From NCBI GenBank assembly GCA_903847385.1, contig CAINDO010000377.1, positions 1 through 34,637 of the forward strand: 34,637 nt of DNA, in the 5' to 3' direction. The DNA comes from an uncultured Myxococcales bacterium. Lineage in GTDB: Bacteria; Myxococcota_A; Bradymonadia; UBA7976; UBA1532. The position numbers were made by a program, and so were the translations under genes. Of this stretch, positions 10,262 to 17,559 are shown in pieces; positions within the stretch are counted from its first letter, which is position 1; each line of letters opens with the position of its first letter. Below the pieces are notes generated by a model. That model saw nothing but the letters and a program-made list of their open reading frames with translations, was not told where the DNA came from and searched no databases.

Positions 10262-10270
10262 GACCCCGGC

Positions 10271-10286
10271 CGCCGCACCCGCGGCG
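10271..10286. terminator. small hairpin after the calcium-repeat gene
   Basis: CGCCGC (10271-10276) pairs with GCGGCG (10281-10286) around a 4-nt loop, 10 nt past the stop at 10261. There is no T-tract. It may end transcription of the long gene; the evidence is only structural. Confidence 0.3.
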
Positions 10287-10339
10287 CGCCCGTTCGGTCT
10301 CCTCGAAGCTCCCCCCCGAAAGAAGCGAGCCTCCAGCGC

Positions 10340-10364
10340 CCTGCCCGGGTCTTACTCGGGCAGG
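10340..10364 (-). terminator. hairpin overlapping the queF stop codon
   Basis: A perfect 8-bp stem (CCTGCCCG at 10340-10347 with CGGGCAGG at 10357-10364) has a 9-nt loop that contains the queF stop (10352-10354). It lies between convergent genes and is a plausible terminator for queF. A T-tract is missing. Confidence 0.4.
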
Positions 10365-10714
10365 CGCCCGTGCCGCGCGGTCACGATCGTGCGAATGCCG
10401 CCGCGCACCATGAAGTCACCCTCGACCTCCATGAAGCGGGGCGCGATCAGGTTCACCAGGTCGTCCAGGATGCGGTTCGTGACGGCCTCGTGGAACGCGC
10501 CCTCGTTGCGGAAGCTCCACAGGTAGAGCTTCAGCGACTTCAGCTCGACGCACTTCTCGGCCGCGACGTAGCGGATGCGGATCGTCGCGAAGTCCGGCTG
10601 GCCGGTCACCGGGCAGAGGCAGGTGAACTCCGGGCAGTCGAACCGGATCTCGTAGGGGCGTTCGGGCTTGGGGTTGGGGAAGGTCTGGAGGTCGCGAGAG
10701 GGGGAGGACGACAT
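10352..10714 (-). CDS. queF: NADPH-dependent 7-cyano-7-deazaguanine reductase (QueF, short type I)
   Basis: QueF reduces preQ0 to preQ1 in queuosine biosynthesis, a cytosolic reaction of the tunnelling-fold superfamily. The 120-residue length fits the short unimodular type. Cys34 in [12 protein letters not shown] is the nucleophile that forms the thioimide, and Asp41 is the acid. [13 protein letters not shown] is the QueF signature used for NADPH binding, followed by the His of [14 protein letters not shown]. Family members usually have Ser where this one has Cys32. The start at 10714 (MSSSPSRD) leaves 14 nt after the stop of the upstream lipoprotein gene, so read-through is likely, although a functional link is not evident. 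No other queuosine gene is in the window. Confidence 0.93.
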   Translation of the reverse strand: MSSSPSRDLQTFPNPKPERPYEIRFDCPEFTCLCPVTGQPDFATIRIRYVAAEKCVELKSLKLYLWSFRNEGAFHEAVTNRILDDLVNLIAPRFMEVEGDFMVRGGIRTIVTARHGRLPE

Positions 10715-10728
10715 GGGCAAAGCCTGAA

Positions 10729-12051
10729 TCAGCGCCGCGTGCGCAGGACGTACGTGGACTCGTTGGAGTAACCGTGCACGAGGATGTGCACGGGGCCATC
10801 GGATGCGGGCCGCAGCGTGCAGGTTTCGTTGGCGGTGTCGAGGTAGGGGCGGCAGTCCCACTGCGCCGTCGTGGGCGCGGCGCTGGCGCGGACGTAGAGG
10901 TCCGCGTCCCCGGTGCCCGTCATCTCGACGGTGAGCGCCTGGCCGGCGCGGCCCTGGACCTGGAAACGGACCTCGGCGCCCGCGGCGAGCGTGCCGCGCT
11001 CGTTCAGCTCGGTGATCGGGGCGCCGGAGGGCGGCGCGGAGGGCGCCGGCGGGGCCGGGGGCGCGCCCGTCGTCCAGGTGGCGGTGAGGGCGTAGTGGTT
11101 GGACGCCTGGTAGCCCCGCACGAGCACGTGCAGCGGGCCACCGGCGTCGACCTGCGTGTGGCTGCAGCTCTCGTCGCTGTCGCCCGCGTAGGGGCGGCAG
11201 GCGTAGGTGTTCGTGGTGGGCGCCGCGCCGAAGCGGGTGTACAGGTCGGCGTCGCCGGTGCCCGTCATGCGCACCTGGATGTTCCGCGCGTCGGCCGGGA
11301 GGGCCAGCGCGTACCGGACCTCCTGGTTGCGGCCGAGGTCACCGGCCACGCTCCACGGGGACACCGGGGCGTCCGCGGCCGGGGGCTGCGTCGGCGGCGC
11401 CGGGGGCTGCGTGGCGGGCTGTGTCGGGGGCGCCGGGGGCTGCGTGGGCGGCGCCGGGGGCGGCGCGTCCGGATCGGGCTCGCAGGTCTGGAAACAGGGC
11501 GCCTGCACGCAGCGGCGGGCCTGCGGGCAGGTGTAGCCCTCGCCACAGTCGGTGTCCGCGAGGCAGCCCAAGCCATAGGCCTGCACCGACTCCACACGGA
11601 AACCCCAGCCGGCCACGGAGGCGTCCGAACGGAACGAGAGCTCCGTGTAGTCGCCCTCGATCTGCGCGCTGGTGAAGGCGCCGCGGCGGCCGGAGTAGCG
11701 CGCGACGACGCGGTCCTCGGCGTCCAGGAGCTCCAGCGGGTCGTACTGCGACTCGGTCTCGAAGCGGGTGAAGTTCACGCGAATCTTGCGGGCGCCGGGC
11801 ACCTGCACGCTCCACGTGCCGCGCGAGTTGTGGGCATAGGGGTGGGCGGACTCGATGGGGCCGAAGGGCACGCGCGCCCAGACGTCCACGTGGGGGTCGT
11901 CGGCCTTGCCCTCGGCGGTGGCGCTGACGTCCTCGGTGGGCGCGAAGTCGACCCCGGGGTCGTCGGCGGAACCTTCGTCCGTGTCGAGTCCACCACAGGC
12001 CGTCGTGGCCAGCACCATCGCAGCGAGATTCCAGAATTGCCGACGAGACAT
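10729..12051 (-). CDS. putative lipoprotein with CUB-like domain and two PPC domains
   Basis: This is a 440-residue exported protein. The start at 12051 (MSRRQFW) has GGAGGGGG just upstream. The N-terminus is a short signal ending in TTACGG, a weak lipobox. After an acidic linker, residues about 65-155 look like a CUB-like beta-sandwich ([19 protein letters not shown]). A small Cys-rich knot (about 158-190) and a Pro/Thr/Gln linker (about 192-235) follow. Two pre-peptidase C-terminal domains come last, each with [12 protein letters not shown] and a second Cys (ESC or ETC). PPC domains accompany secreted hydrolases and bind surfaces or polymers. No enzyme domain is present here, so a binding or targeting role is inferred. 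It is transcribed toward queF. Confidence 0.75.
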   Translation of the reverse strand: MSRRQFWNLAAMVLATTACGGLDTDEGSADDPGVDFAPTEDVSATAEGKADDPHVDVWARVPFGPIESAHPYAHNSRGTWSVQVPGARKIRVNFTRFETESQYDPLELLDAEDRVVARYSGRRGAFTSAQIEGDYTELSFRSDASVAGWGFRVESVQAYGLGCLADTDCGEGYTCPQARRCVQAPCFQTCEPDPDAPPPAPPTQPPAPPTQPATQPPAPPTQPPAADAPVSPWSVAGDLGRNQEVRYALALPADARNIQVRMTGTGDADLYTRFGAAPTTNTYACRPYAGDSDESCSHTQVDAGGPLHVLVRGYQASNHYALTATWTTGAPPAPPAPSAPPSGAPITELNERGTLAAGAEVRFQVQGRAGQALTVEMTGTGDADLYVRASAAPTTAQWDCRPYLDTANETCTLRPASDGPVHILVHGYSNESTYVLRTRR

Positions 12052-12119
12052 CGTCCCCCTCCATGCCCCCGGGAGCCGCCGGCGGTACACCGTCGTGCCG
12101 CGGTCTCGGGTCGGGGCGC

Positions 12120-12148
12120 GCACTACCACCACCGGCCACGGGCGTCAA
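12120..12148 (-). promoter_or_regulatory. candidate promoter of the CUB/PPC lipoprotein
   Basis: On the minus strand, TTGACG (12143-12148) lies exactly 17 nt from TAGTGC (12120-12125), which is preceded by TGG. The -35 is 5 of 6 to consensus. A leader of about 60 nt with a strong Shine-Dalgarno would follow. The same TTGACG-17-TA layout precedes the other PPC lipoprotein at 29485. Confidence 0.55.
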
Positions 12149-12191
12149 CACTTCCGCGAGCGCAAGTCCGCGTTTGATAGGGAAAATCGGA

Positions 12192-12197
12192 TACATT
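12192..12197 (+). promoter_or_regulatory. -10 box directly before the DUF4140/DUF4139 gene
   Basis: TACATT ends 6 nt before the ATG at 12204. The 6-nt gap is CTCCCC, with no Shine-Dalgarno. The nearby TTGATA at 12174 is only 12 nt away, so it is not a normal -35 partner. The geometry suggests a leaderless transcript. Confidence 0.45.
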
Positions 12198-12203
12198 CTC
12201 CCC

Positions 12204-14324
12204 ATGAGCGAGAGCCCCTTCGAAGCCCTCTTCGCGCCGGTCGTCTCGGTGACCGTGCATCGCAATGGCGCCCTGGTCGTCCGGCGCGGCGAAACGACCT
12301 CGCGCGCGTTGCGTCTGTCGGGTCTGCCGCTCCTGTTCGCCGCGGACAGTCTGCGGGTGCGGCCCGACCGCGGCGAGGTGCGCGGTCTGCGGGAGCGCCT
12401 GGGCCTGGAGGCCGCCCCGACGCCGCCGCCGGAGGCCCAGAAGCAGCGCGTGGAGCTCCAGTTGCAGGCGCAGCGGCTGGACGACGAGGACCGCACGCTG
12501 GGTGCCCAGATCCAGCTCCTGGAGAAGCTCACGCCCGCCGCGCCCCCGGCGACGGCCCGCCCGCGACTGCCCGACGCCGAGGGTTGGGCCGCGCTCGCCC
12601 AGGCCACCCGGGCCCGGCTGGAGGCCCTGGACGCCGCCCGTGCCGAGCTCCAGGTCCGGCGTCGCGCCCTGGCCCGGGAGCGCACCGAGCTCGACCGCCG
12701 CGCCGCCCCGGAGGCCACGCCGCCGCGTTTTCACCGCGGCCTGACCTTCCGGCTGGAGGCGGCGGGGGAGGGCCCCGTCGGCGTCGAGATCGAGTACTTC
12801 GTCGAGGCCGCCCGCTGGCTGCCCGCCTGGCGCCTGGACCTGACCGACACCGCCGGTCGGCTCTCGCTCGAGGCCCTGGTGGCGCAGGCGAGCGGCGAGG
12901 ACTGGCGGGGCGCGCAGATGCGCTTCTCCACGGCGGACCTGCGGCGCGAGACCACGGTGCCGGAGCTGCGCTCGTGGCGCATCGGCCCGGCGCAGCCCCC
13001 CGCTCGGCCGGCCTTCCGCCCCCTGCCCCCGGGGCTGGATGCCTTGTTCGCCGGCTACGACCGCGCCCGGCGCGGCGCGCCACAGCCACCGCGGCCGATC
13101 GCGCCCCCCGCCGGGCCGATCGGCGCGCCCATGCCCGCCCCGCCGCCCCCGCCGCCCGCGCAGATGCGGCAGTTGCTCGTGGACGAGGACTCCGAGGCCT
13201 CCATCGAGCTCTCGATGCACGAGGACACCGGCGCCGTGCCCCCGCCGCCCGCGCCGATGATCACGCCCCAGGCCAAGGCCAGCCCCGAGCGGGCCCGCCG
13301 GAGCGCCGCGCCGCCCGGGAACATGCCCGCCCCGGCCGCGTCCCTGGCGATGTCGATGTCGATGCCCGAGGGTGCGGTCGGTGGCTTCGGCGGAGGGGTT
13401 GCCCAGCCCGCGCCCGCCCCGGAGCCGCTGCCGCCGCGCCTGCGCCACCCCTGGCTGCGCCTCGCGGGCGCGGACGAGCCGAACCGCGGCACGCTGCAGC
13501 CCATGGATCCCTTCACGCAGCTCTGGGCCCTCGTGGAGTCCCAGGGCGTGGCGGCGCCGGACCAGCTCCGGCGGGCGCTGGACGCGCTGAGCGACGCCGC
13601 CTGGCGCCTGCGCTCGGGCCCGCCCCCGGCCGGCACGCGGCCGCTGCCGGAGACCCACTTCCAGTCCGTCTTTGGCTCGCCCGCGCGGCACGACGTGCCC
13701 GGGGACGGGCAGTTCCACCGGCTGCGCGTGACCGAAGAGGACGCCGCGGCCCGCGCCGAGTGGCGGTGCGTGCCCCGCGAGTCACCGGACGTGTGGCGCT
13801 TCTGCGTGCTGGCCGTGCGGCACGAGGTCCCCCGCCCCGCCGGGCCACTGTCGGTCTATCGCGAGGGCGAGTTCCTGGTGACCTCCGCCCTGGACCCCGG
13901 CCACGCCGGCCCCGAGGGCGCGCTGGCGCTCAACCTGGGCGTGGAGCCCGACCTGCGCGTCACGCACCGCGGCGTGCACGTGCACCAGGAGGACAAGGGC
14001 CTGGTCGGCGCGAGCACCCGGGTGGACCACCGCGTGAGCCTGCAGGTGCGCTCGACGCTGCCGGGGAACGCGCCGCTCGTGATCTACGACCGCCTGCCCG
14101 TGCCCGCGGACGAGCGACAGGAGAAGGACCTCGAGGTGCAACTGCTGGAGAGCCGGCCCGCGCCCACCCGCACGGAGCGGGGCCCCCACGGCGAGTCCCT
14201 GGAGGGCGGCCTGCAGTGGGCCGTGGAGCTCCCCCCCGGTGAACACACCGCCGTGGAGTTCACCTACCGGGTCACGCTGCCCGCGCGCTTCGAGCTGGAC
14301 GGAGGGAACCGCCGTGAGAATTGA
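12204..14324 (+). CDS. DUF4140/DUF4139 protein with Pro-rich insertion
   Basis: This is a 706-residue member of the MuiA-like DUF4139 family, whose function is poorly known. The N-terminal DUF4140 part reads VSVTVHRNGALVVRRG (residues about 14-30) and is followed by a Glu/Gln/Arg-rich coiled coil (about 75-180). The first half of the DUF4139 barrel (about 190-262) has AARWLPAWRLDL and ASGEDWRGAQMRFSTA. It is then interrupted by a region of about 150 residues rich in Pro, Ala and Met (about 262-412) before the second half (about 413-706) resumes. I see no signal peptide. The gene overlaps the next one by 11 nt, and both encode the same family, so they probably form a heteromeric pair that arose by duplication. 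Confidence 0.75.
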   Translation: MSESPFEALFAPVVSVTVHRNGALVVRRGETTSRALRLSGLPLLFAADSLRVRPDRGEVRGLRERLGLEAAPTPPPEAQKQRVELQLQAQRLDDEDRTLGAQIQLLEKLTPAAPPATARPRLPDAEGWAALAQATRARLEALDAARAELQVRRRALARERTELDRRAAPEATPPRFHRGLTFRLEAAGEGPVGVEIEYFVEAARWLPAWRLDLTDTAGRLSLEALVAQASGEDWRGAQMRFSTADLRRETTVPELRSWRIGPAQPPARPAFRPLPPGLDALFAGYDRARRGAPQPPRPIAPPAGPIGAPMPAPPPPPPAQMRQLLVDEDSEASIELSMHEDTGAVPPPPAPMITPQAKASPERARRSAAPPGNMPAPAASLAMSMSMPEGAVGGFGGGVAQPAPAPEPLPPRLRHPWLRLAGADEPNRGTLQPMDPFTQLWALVESQGVAAPDQLRRALDALSDAAWRLRSGPPPAGTRPLPETHFQSVFGSPARHDVPGDGQFHRLRVTEEDAAARAEWRCVPRESPDVWRFCVLAVRHEVPRPAGPLSVYREGEFLVTSALDPGHAGPEGALALNLGVEPDLRVTHRGVHVHQEDKGLVGASTRVDHRVSLQVRSTLPGNAPLVIYDRLPVPADERQEKDLEVQLLESRPAPTRTERGPHGESLEGGLQWAVELPPGEHTAVEFTYRVTLPARFELDGGNRREN

Positions 14325-15852
14325 CCTGCCGCTGCGCCGCGTGACGGCTTACGAGGACCGCGCCGCGTTCGAGCGCGAGGGCGCGGTGACGCTCACCGGG
14401 GGCCCGCTGGAGCTGGAGATCGAGGGCGTCAGCCCGCTCGTCAGCGACGCGCACCTGTCCGGCGCCCTGCTGGACGCCCCGCCCGGCGCCGCCGTCGACG
14501 ACGTGCGCGTGGAGCGGCGCTGGGTGTCCGTGGGCGGCGAGTCCGCCGAGCGGCGATTGGCCCTGGAGCACACGCTCGAGGCCGCCGCCGACGCCCGCTT
14601 CGTGACCGAGCAGAGTCTGGCCCGCAGCGCCGAGCGTCGGGCGGCCGCCGAGCGCGAGCTCGCCCGGTTCGTCGAGGCCAGCGCGCGGGCGGCCTGGAAC
14701 GGACTGGACGTCGCCGCGTTCGGCGCGGGTGAACGCCGACTGGCCGAGGCCCTGCAGACCGCGGACACCGCCGTCGACGCCGCGCGACGGGCGCTGCAGG
14801 CCGCCACGGAGCACGAGCAGCGCCTGCAGGGTCTGCTGGCCCAGGGCCGCGCGACGCGGCAGGTGCTCGAGACCTTGCTGCGGGTGCGGGTCTCCGGGCC
14901 CGCCGGCGCGGCCCGGCTGCGCATCCGGGGGCTGTACCCCTGCGCGCTGTGGCGGCCCACCCACGAGGCCCACCTCGGGCGCGGCCCCGACGGCCGCGAG
15001 CGCGTGGCCTGGACCACCGCGGCGACGCTCTGGCAGCGGACGGGCGAGGACTGGAGCGGCGTCGAGGTCACGTTGAGCACGGCCCGCCCGGGCGCCGGCG
15101 CGGACCTGCCCGCCCTCACCGAGGACCGGCTCCGGATCCGGGACCGCGTGCCCAAACCCAAGGTCACGGTCGTCGCTCACCGCGAGACGGCGGCCGCGCG
15201 CCCGGACCTGGACGCCGCCGCCCCCGGCGTCTACGACGGCGGCGAGGCGCGGGTGTGGCGGGCGGGCGAGCCCGTGGCGCTGCCCTCGGACGGGCGCCCG
15301 CTGAGCGTCGCGCTCGCGCACTTCGAGCTGCCGGCCACGACGAGCCTGTGCGCCGTGCCCGAGGTGAGCGGGCTGGTCTTCCTCGAGGCGGTGCTGCGCA
15401 ACGGCGAGCGCCCCCTGCTGGCCGGCCCGGTCACGCTCCTGCGGGATGGCGCGCACGTGGGCGTCGGCGACCTGGACTACGTCGGCCCCGGCGAGCCCTT
15501 CACGCTGTCGTTCGGCAGCGACGACCGCTTCGACCTCGCCTACGAGCGCAAGGTCGTCACCGAGGAGCGGATGCTGGGCCGCGACCGCCCCGTGTACGTG
15601 CACGAGGTCGAGCTGCTCTCGCGCGTGCCCGACCGCATCCGGGTCGAGGTCGTGCTGCGGCTTCCGGTGTCCGAGATGGCCGCCGTCAAGGTCGTGCCCG
15701 CGGAGAAGCTGTGTACCGAGGGCGCCCCGCGCCCGGACGCCGACGGGCGCGTGCGCACGCCCCTCGACCTGATTCCGGGGCGCCGGCGAACCCTTCGGGT
15801 CGCTTTCGGCATCGACTCCGGCGCCGACGTCCACATCCCCCCTCCGTGGTAA
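14314..15852 (+). CDS. DUF4140/DUF4139 protein, compact paralogue
   Basis: This 512-residue protein starts at GTG 14314, with GGAGGG 7 nt upstream inside the end of the preceding gene. The overlap, GTGAGAATTGA, is 11 nt and implies coupling. Residues about 1-110 are DUF4140 (RRVTAYEDRAAFEREG). A coiled coil spans about 70-195, rich in Glu, Arg and Ala. DUF4139 (about 205-512) shows YPCALWRPTHEAHL, RTGEDWSGVEVTLSTA and RDGAHVGVGDLDYVGPGE. It lacks the Pro-rich insertion of its upstream partner. No export signal is visible, so I infer a cytoplasmic complex, but some family members are exported. Confidence 0.75.
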   Translation: MRIDLPLRRVTAYEDRAAFEREGAVTLTGGPLELEIEGVSPLVSDAHLSGALLDAPPGAAVDDVRVERRWVSVGGESAERRLALEHTLEAAADARFVTEQSLARSAERRAAAERELARFVEASARAAWNGLDVAAFGAGERRLAEALQTADTAVDAARRALQAATEHEQRLQGLLAQGRATRQVLETLLRVRVSGPAGAARLRIRGLYPCALWRPTHEAHLGRGPDGRERVAWTTAATLWQRTGEDWSGVEVTLSTARPGAGADLPALTEDRLRIRDRVPKPKVTVVAHRETAAARPDLDAAAPGVYDGGEARVWRAGEPVALPSDGRPLSVALAHFELPATTSLCAVPEVSGLVFLEAVLRNGERPLLAGPVTLLRDGAHVGVGDLDYVGPGEPFTLSFGSDDRFDLAYERKVVTEERMLGRDRPVYVHEVELLSRVPDRIRVEVVLRLPVSEMAAVKVVPAEKLCTEGAPRPDADGRVRTPLDLIPGRRRTLRVAFGIDSGADVHIPPPW

Positions 15853-15900
15853 CCCGTACTTTTTTTTCTTGAAGAATCGGGGGCCGGGCGAATAGTTTGA

Positions 15901-15928
15901 CGTCGAACGATTGTTCCCGTGTTCGACG
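15901..15928. promoter_or_regulatory. perfect inverted repeat upstream of yceI
   Basis: CGTCGAAC (15901-15908) and GTTCGACG (15921-15928) are a perfect 8-bp inverted repeat with a 12-nt spacer, in the 158-nt gap before the YceI gene. A centre-to-centre distance of 20 bp (two helical turns) suits a dimeric regulator. The left arm overlaps TTGACG at 15897, a possible -35 box, although I find no convincing -10. The rest of the gap holds a T8 run (15860-15867) and nothing else I can name. Confidence 0.35.
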
Positions 15929-16010
15929 AGCCGGGAAGTCGGGAGGCAGGGTGCCTCCACCGCTCGTGTTTTCAACGCCATCGTCGATTGCCAAAAAGGG
16001 TTTCCGTCAG

Positions 16011-16586
16011 ATGACTCGCACGCTCCGCATCCTGGGTCTGTCCCTCGCCGCCTCCACGCTCTTCGCCGGCGCCGCCAGCGCCGCCGAGACCTACACCGTG
16101 GACAACAGCCACACGGCCGTCCTGTTCTTCGCCAAGCACTTCCAGTTCGGCCAGGTCATCGGCCGCTTCAAGGCGGTCTCCGGCGAGTACTCCCTCGACG
16201 AGGCGGACATCACGAAGAGCAAGCTCAGCCTCGAGCTCAAGATCGACTCGCTCGACACGAACGAGGGCAAGCGGGACGAGCACCTGAAGGGCCCGGACTT
16301 CTTCAACGCCAAGCAGTTCCCCACGGCGACCTTCGTCAGCACGGCCGTCAAGAAGGCCGGCGACGCGCTCGAGGTCACGGGCGACCTGACGATCCACGGC
16401 GTCAAGAAGGCCACGACCCTCAAGGTCAAGCCCATCGCCAAGGGCAACGATCCCTTCGGCATGACCCGCACGGGCTTCGAGGGCGAGCTCAACATCAACC
16501 GCAACGACTTCGGCGTCTCGGGCCTCCCCCCGATCCCGGCCGACATCAAGCTCATGTTCTCCCTCGAGGGCGTCCTCAAGAAGTGA
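16011..16586 (+). CDS. YceI family periplasmic lipid-binding protein
   Basis: This is a 191-residue protein with a clear signal peptide (MTRTLRIL, hydrophobic core, cleavage after ASA). The mature part matches the YceI lipocalin-like barrel from start to end: YTVDNSHTAVLFFAKHF, then the HLKGPDFFNAKQFPTATF signature, then LTIHGVKKATTLKV and GELNINRNDFGV. YceI proteins bind isoprenoid or amphiphilic molecules in the periplasm; the ligand here is not known. The start at 16011 has AAGGG about 10 nt upstream. A strong hairpin lies just after the stop. Confidence 0.92.
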   Translation: MTRTLRILGLSLAASTLFAGAASAAETYTVDNSHTAVLFFAKHFQFGQVIGRFKAVSGEYSLDEADITKSKLSLELKIDSLDTNEGKRDEHLKGPDFFNAKQFPTATFVSTAVKKAGDALEVTGDLTIHGVKKATTLKVKPIAKGNDPFGMTRTGFEGELNINRNDFGVSGLPPIPADIKLMFSLEGVLKK

Positions 16587-16591
16587 GCCCC

Positions 16592-16614
16592 CGTCCGGCG
16601 GCCCTCGCCGGACG
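16592..16614 (+). terminator. strong hairpin after yceI
   Basis: A perfect 9-bp stem (CGTCCGGCG with CGCCGGACG) and a 5-nt loop begin 6 nt after the yceI stop. There is no T-tract. It may terminate or attenuate transcription into the membrane-protein gene that starts at 16648. Confidence 0.5.
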
Positions 16615-16647
16615 CCCGCGGGCAGGAAGAATCGAGGCCAGAGGCCC

Positions 16648-17559
16648 ATGGATCCCGTCACTCAACTCAAGCTCGACACCTTCCTGAACCTGCTGCTGTA
16701 TCCCGTGCTCGCCCTGGCGACGGTCGCGGCCATCGGCCTGGCGGCTCGCCGTGGCGCCGAAGGTCAGACCCGACCCGGCGTCACGGCGGTCGCCCTGGCC
16801 GTCGCGCTGACGATCTCCTGGGTCGGCATCGTGGCCTTCCCGGCGCTGCCGCCGGTGGACACGCGGGACTACACCCCCTTCTTCGCGCTGCTGCTCCCGC
16901 TGCCGTTCCTGGCGCTGGAGTCGCGGCCGCGGCTGGCCTTCGTGGCGCCGCTCGCCGGTCTCGCCGTGGTGCTGATGCTGTGGCTGTACCTGAAGCCCAT
17001 CATGGGCGGCGAGTATGCCCCGGTGGACCGCGTGGCCCAGGTCGGCGCGCTCATGCTGCTGGTGTGGCTGGGTGTGGACCGCCTCGCGGCCATCGTGCCC
17101 GGCCCCACCACGCTCTCGGCCCTGTGCTTCGCCGCCATCGGCGCCGCGGTCGCCGCGCTGGTCTCGGGCACGGCCATCATCGGTCAGGCCCTCGGCGGCA
17201 TCGCCGCGGTCATGGGCGTGGCCTCGCTGATCGCCTGGCGCCTGCCGCGCCTCGCCGTGGGCCGCGCGGCCGTCGCGGCGGCGCTCGTGCCCTTCTTCGG
17301 CAGCCTGGTGTTCGCCCACTTCTACGGCGACCTGCCCGCGGTGCCGGCGGCCATCGCCGCGCTCTCGCCCCTCGGCCTGGCGGCGGCGCTGCCGCTGCGC
17401 AACGTCGTGGTCGCGACGATCGTGGCCGGCGTCGTGGCGTTCATCCCGGCCGGGGGCGCCGCGTACTACGCGAAGCAGCTCTCGGACGCGAAACACGCCG
17501 CGGACGCCCCCGCCGACAACGGCGGCGTGCCCGTGCAGGACTGGGGCTCGCTCAAGTAG
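16648..17559 (+). CDS. polytopic inner-membrane protein of unknown function
   Basis: A 303-residue hydrophobic protein with about nine predicted membrane spans by eye, for example near residues 14-33, 42-64, 74-90, 92-112, 124-145, 152-200, 207-230 and 250-278. Loops are short and a polar tail (KHAADAPADNGGVPVQDW) ends the protein. I recognise no transporter or enzyme signature. Position and strand suggest it may be expressed with yceI, which in some bacteria neighbours a cytochrome b561-type membrane protein. I see no suitably paired haem histidines here (the only His residues are in AHFYG and the tail), so that role is not supported. Confidence 0.7.
   Translation: MDPVTQLKLDTFLNLLLYPVLALATVAAIGLAARRGAEGQTRPGVTAVALAVALTISWVGIVAFPALPPVDTRDYTPFFALLLPLPFLALESRPRLAFVAPLAGLAVVLMLWLYLKPIMGGEYAPVDRVAQVGALMLLVWLGVDRLAAIVPGPTTLSALCFAAIGAAVAALVSGTAIIGQALGGIAAVMGVASLIAWRLPRLAVGRAAVAAALVPFFGSLVFAHFYGDLPAVPAAIAALSPLGLAAALPLRNVVVATIVAGVVAFIPAGGAAYYAKQLSDAKHAADAPADNGGVPVQDWGSLK

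Noticed and set aside
15860..15867. T8 run as a Rho-independent terminator
   Set aside because: The only stem before it is 4 bp with a long loop; a run of T alone is weak support.
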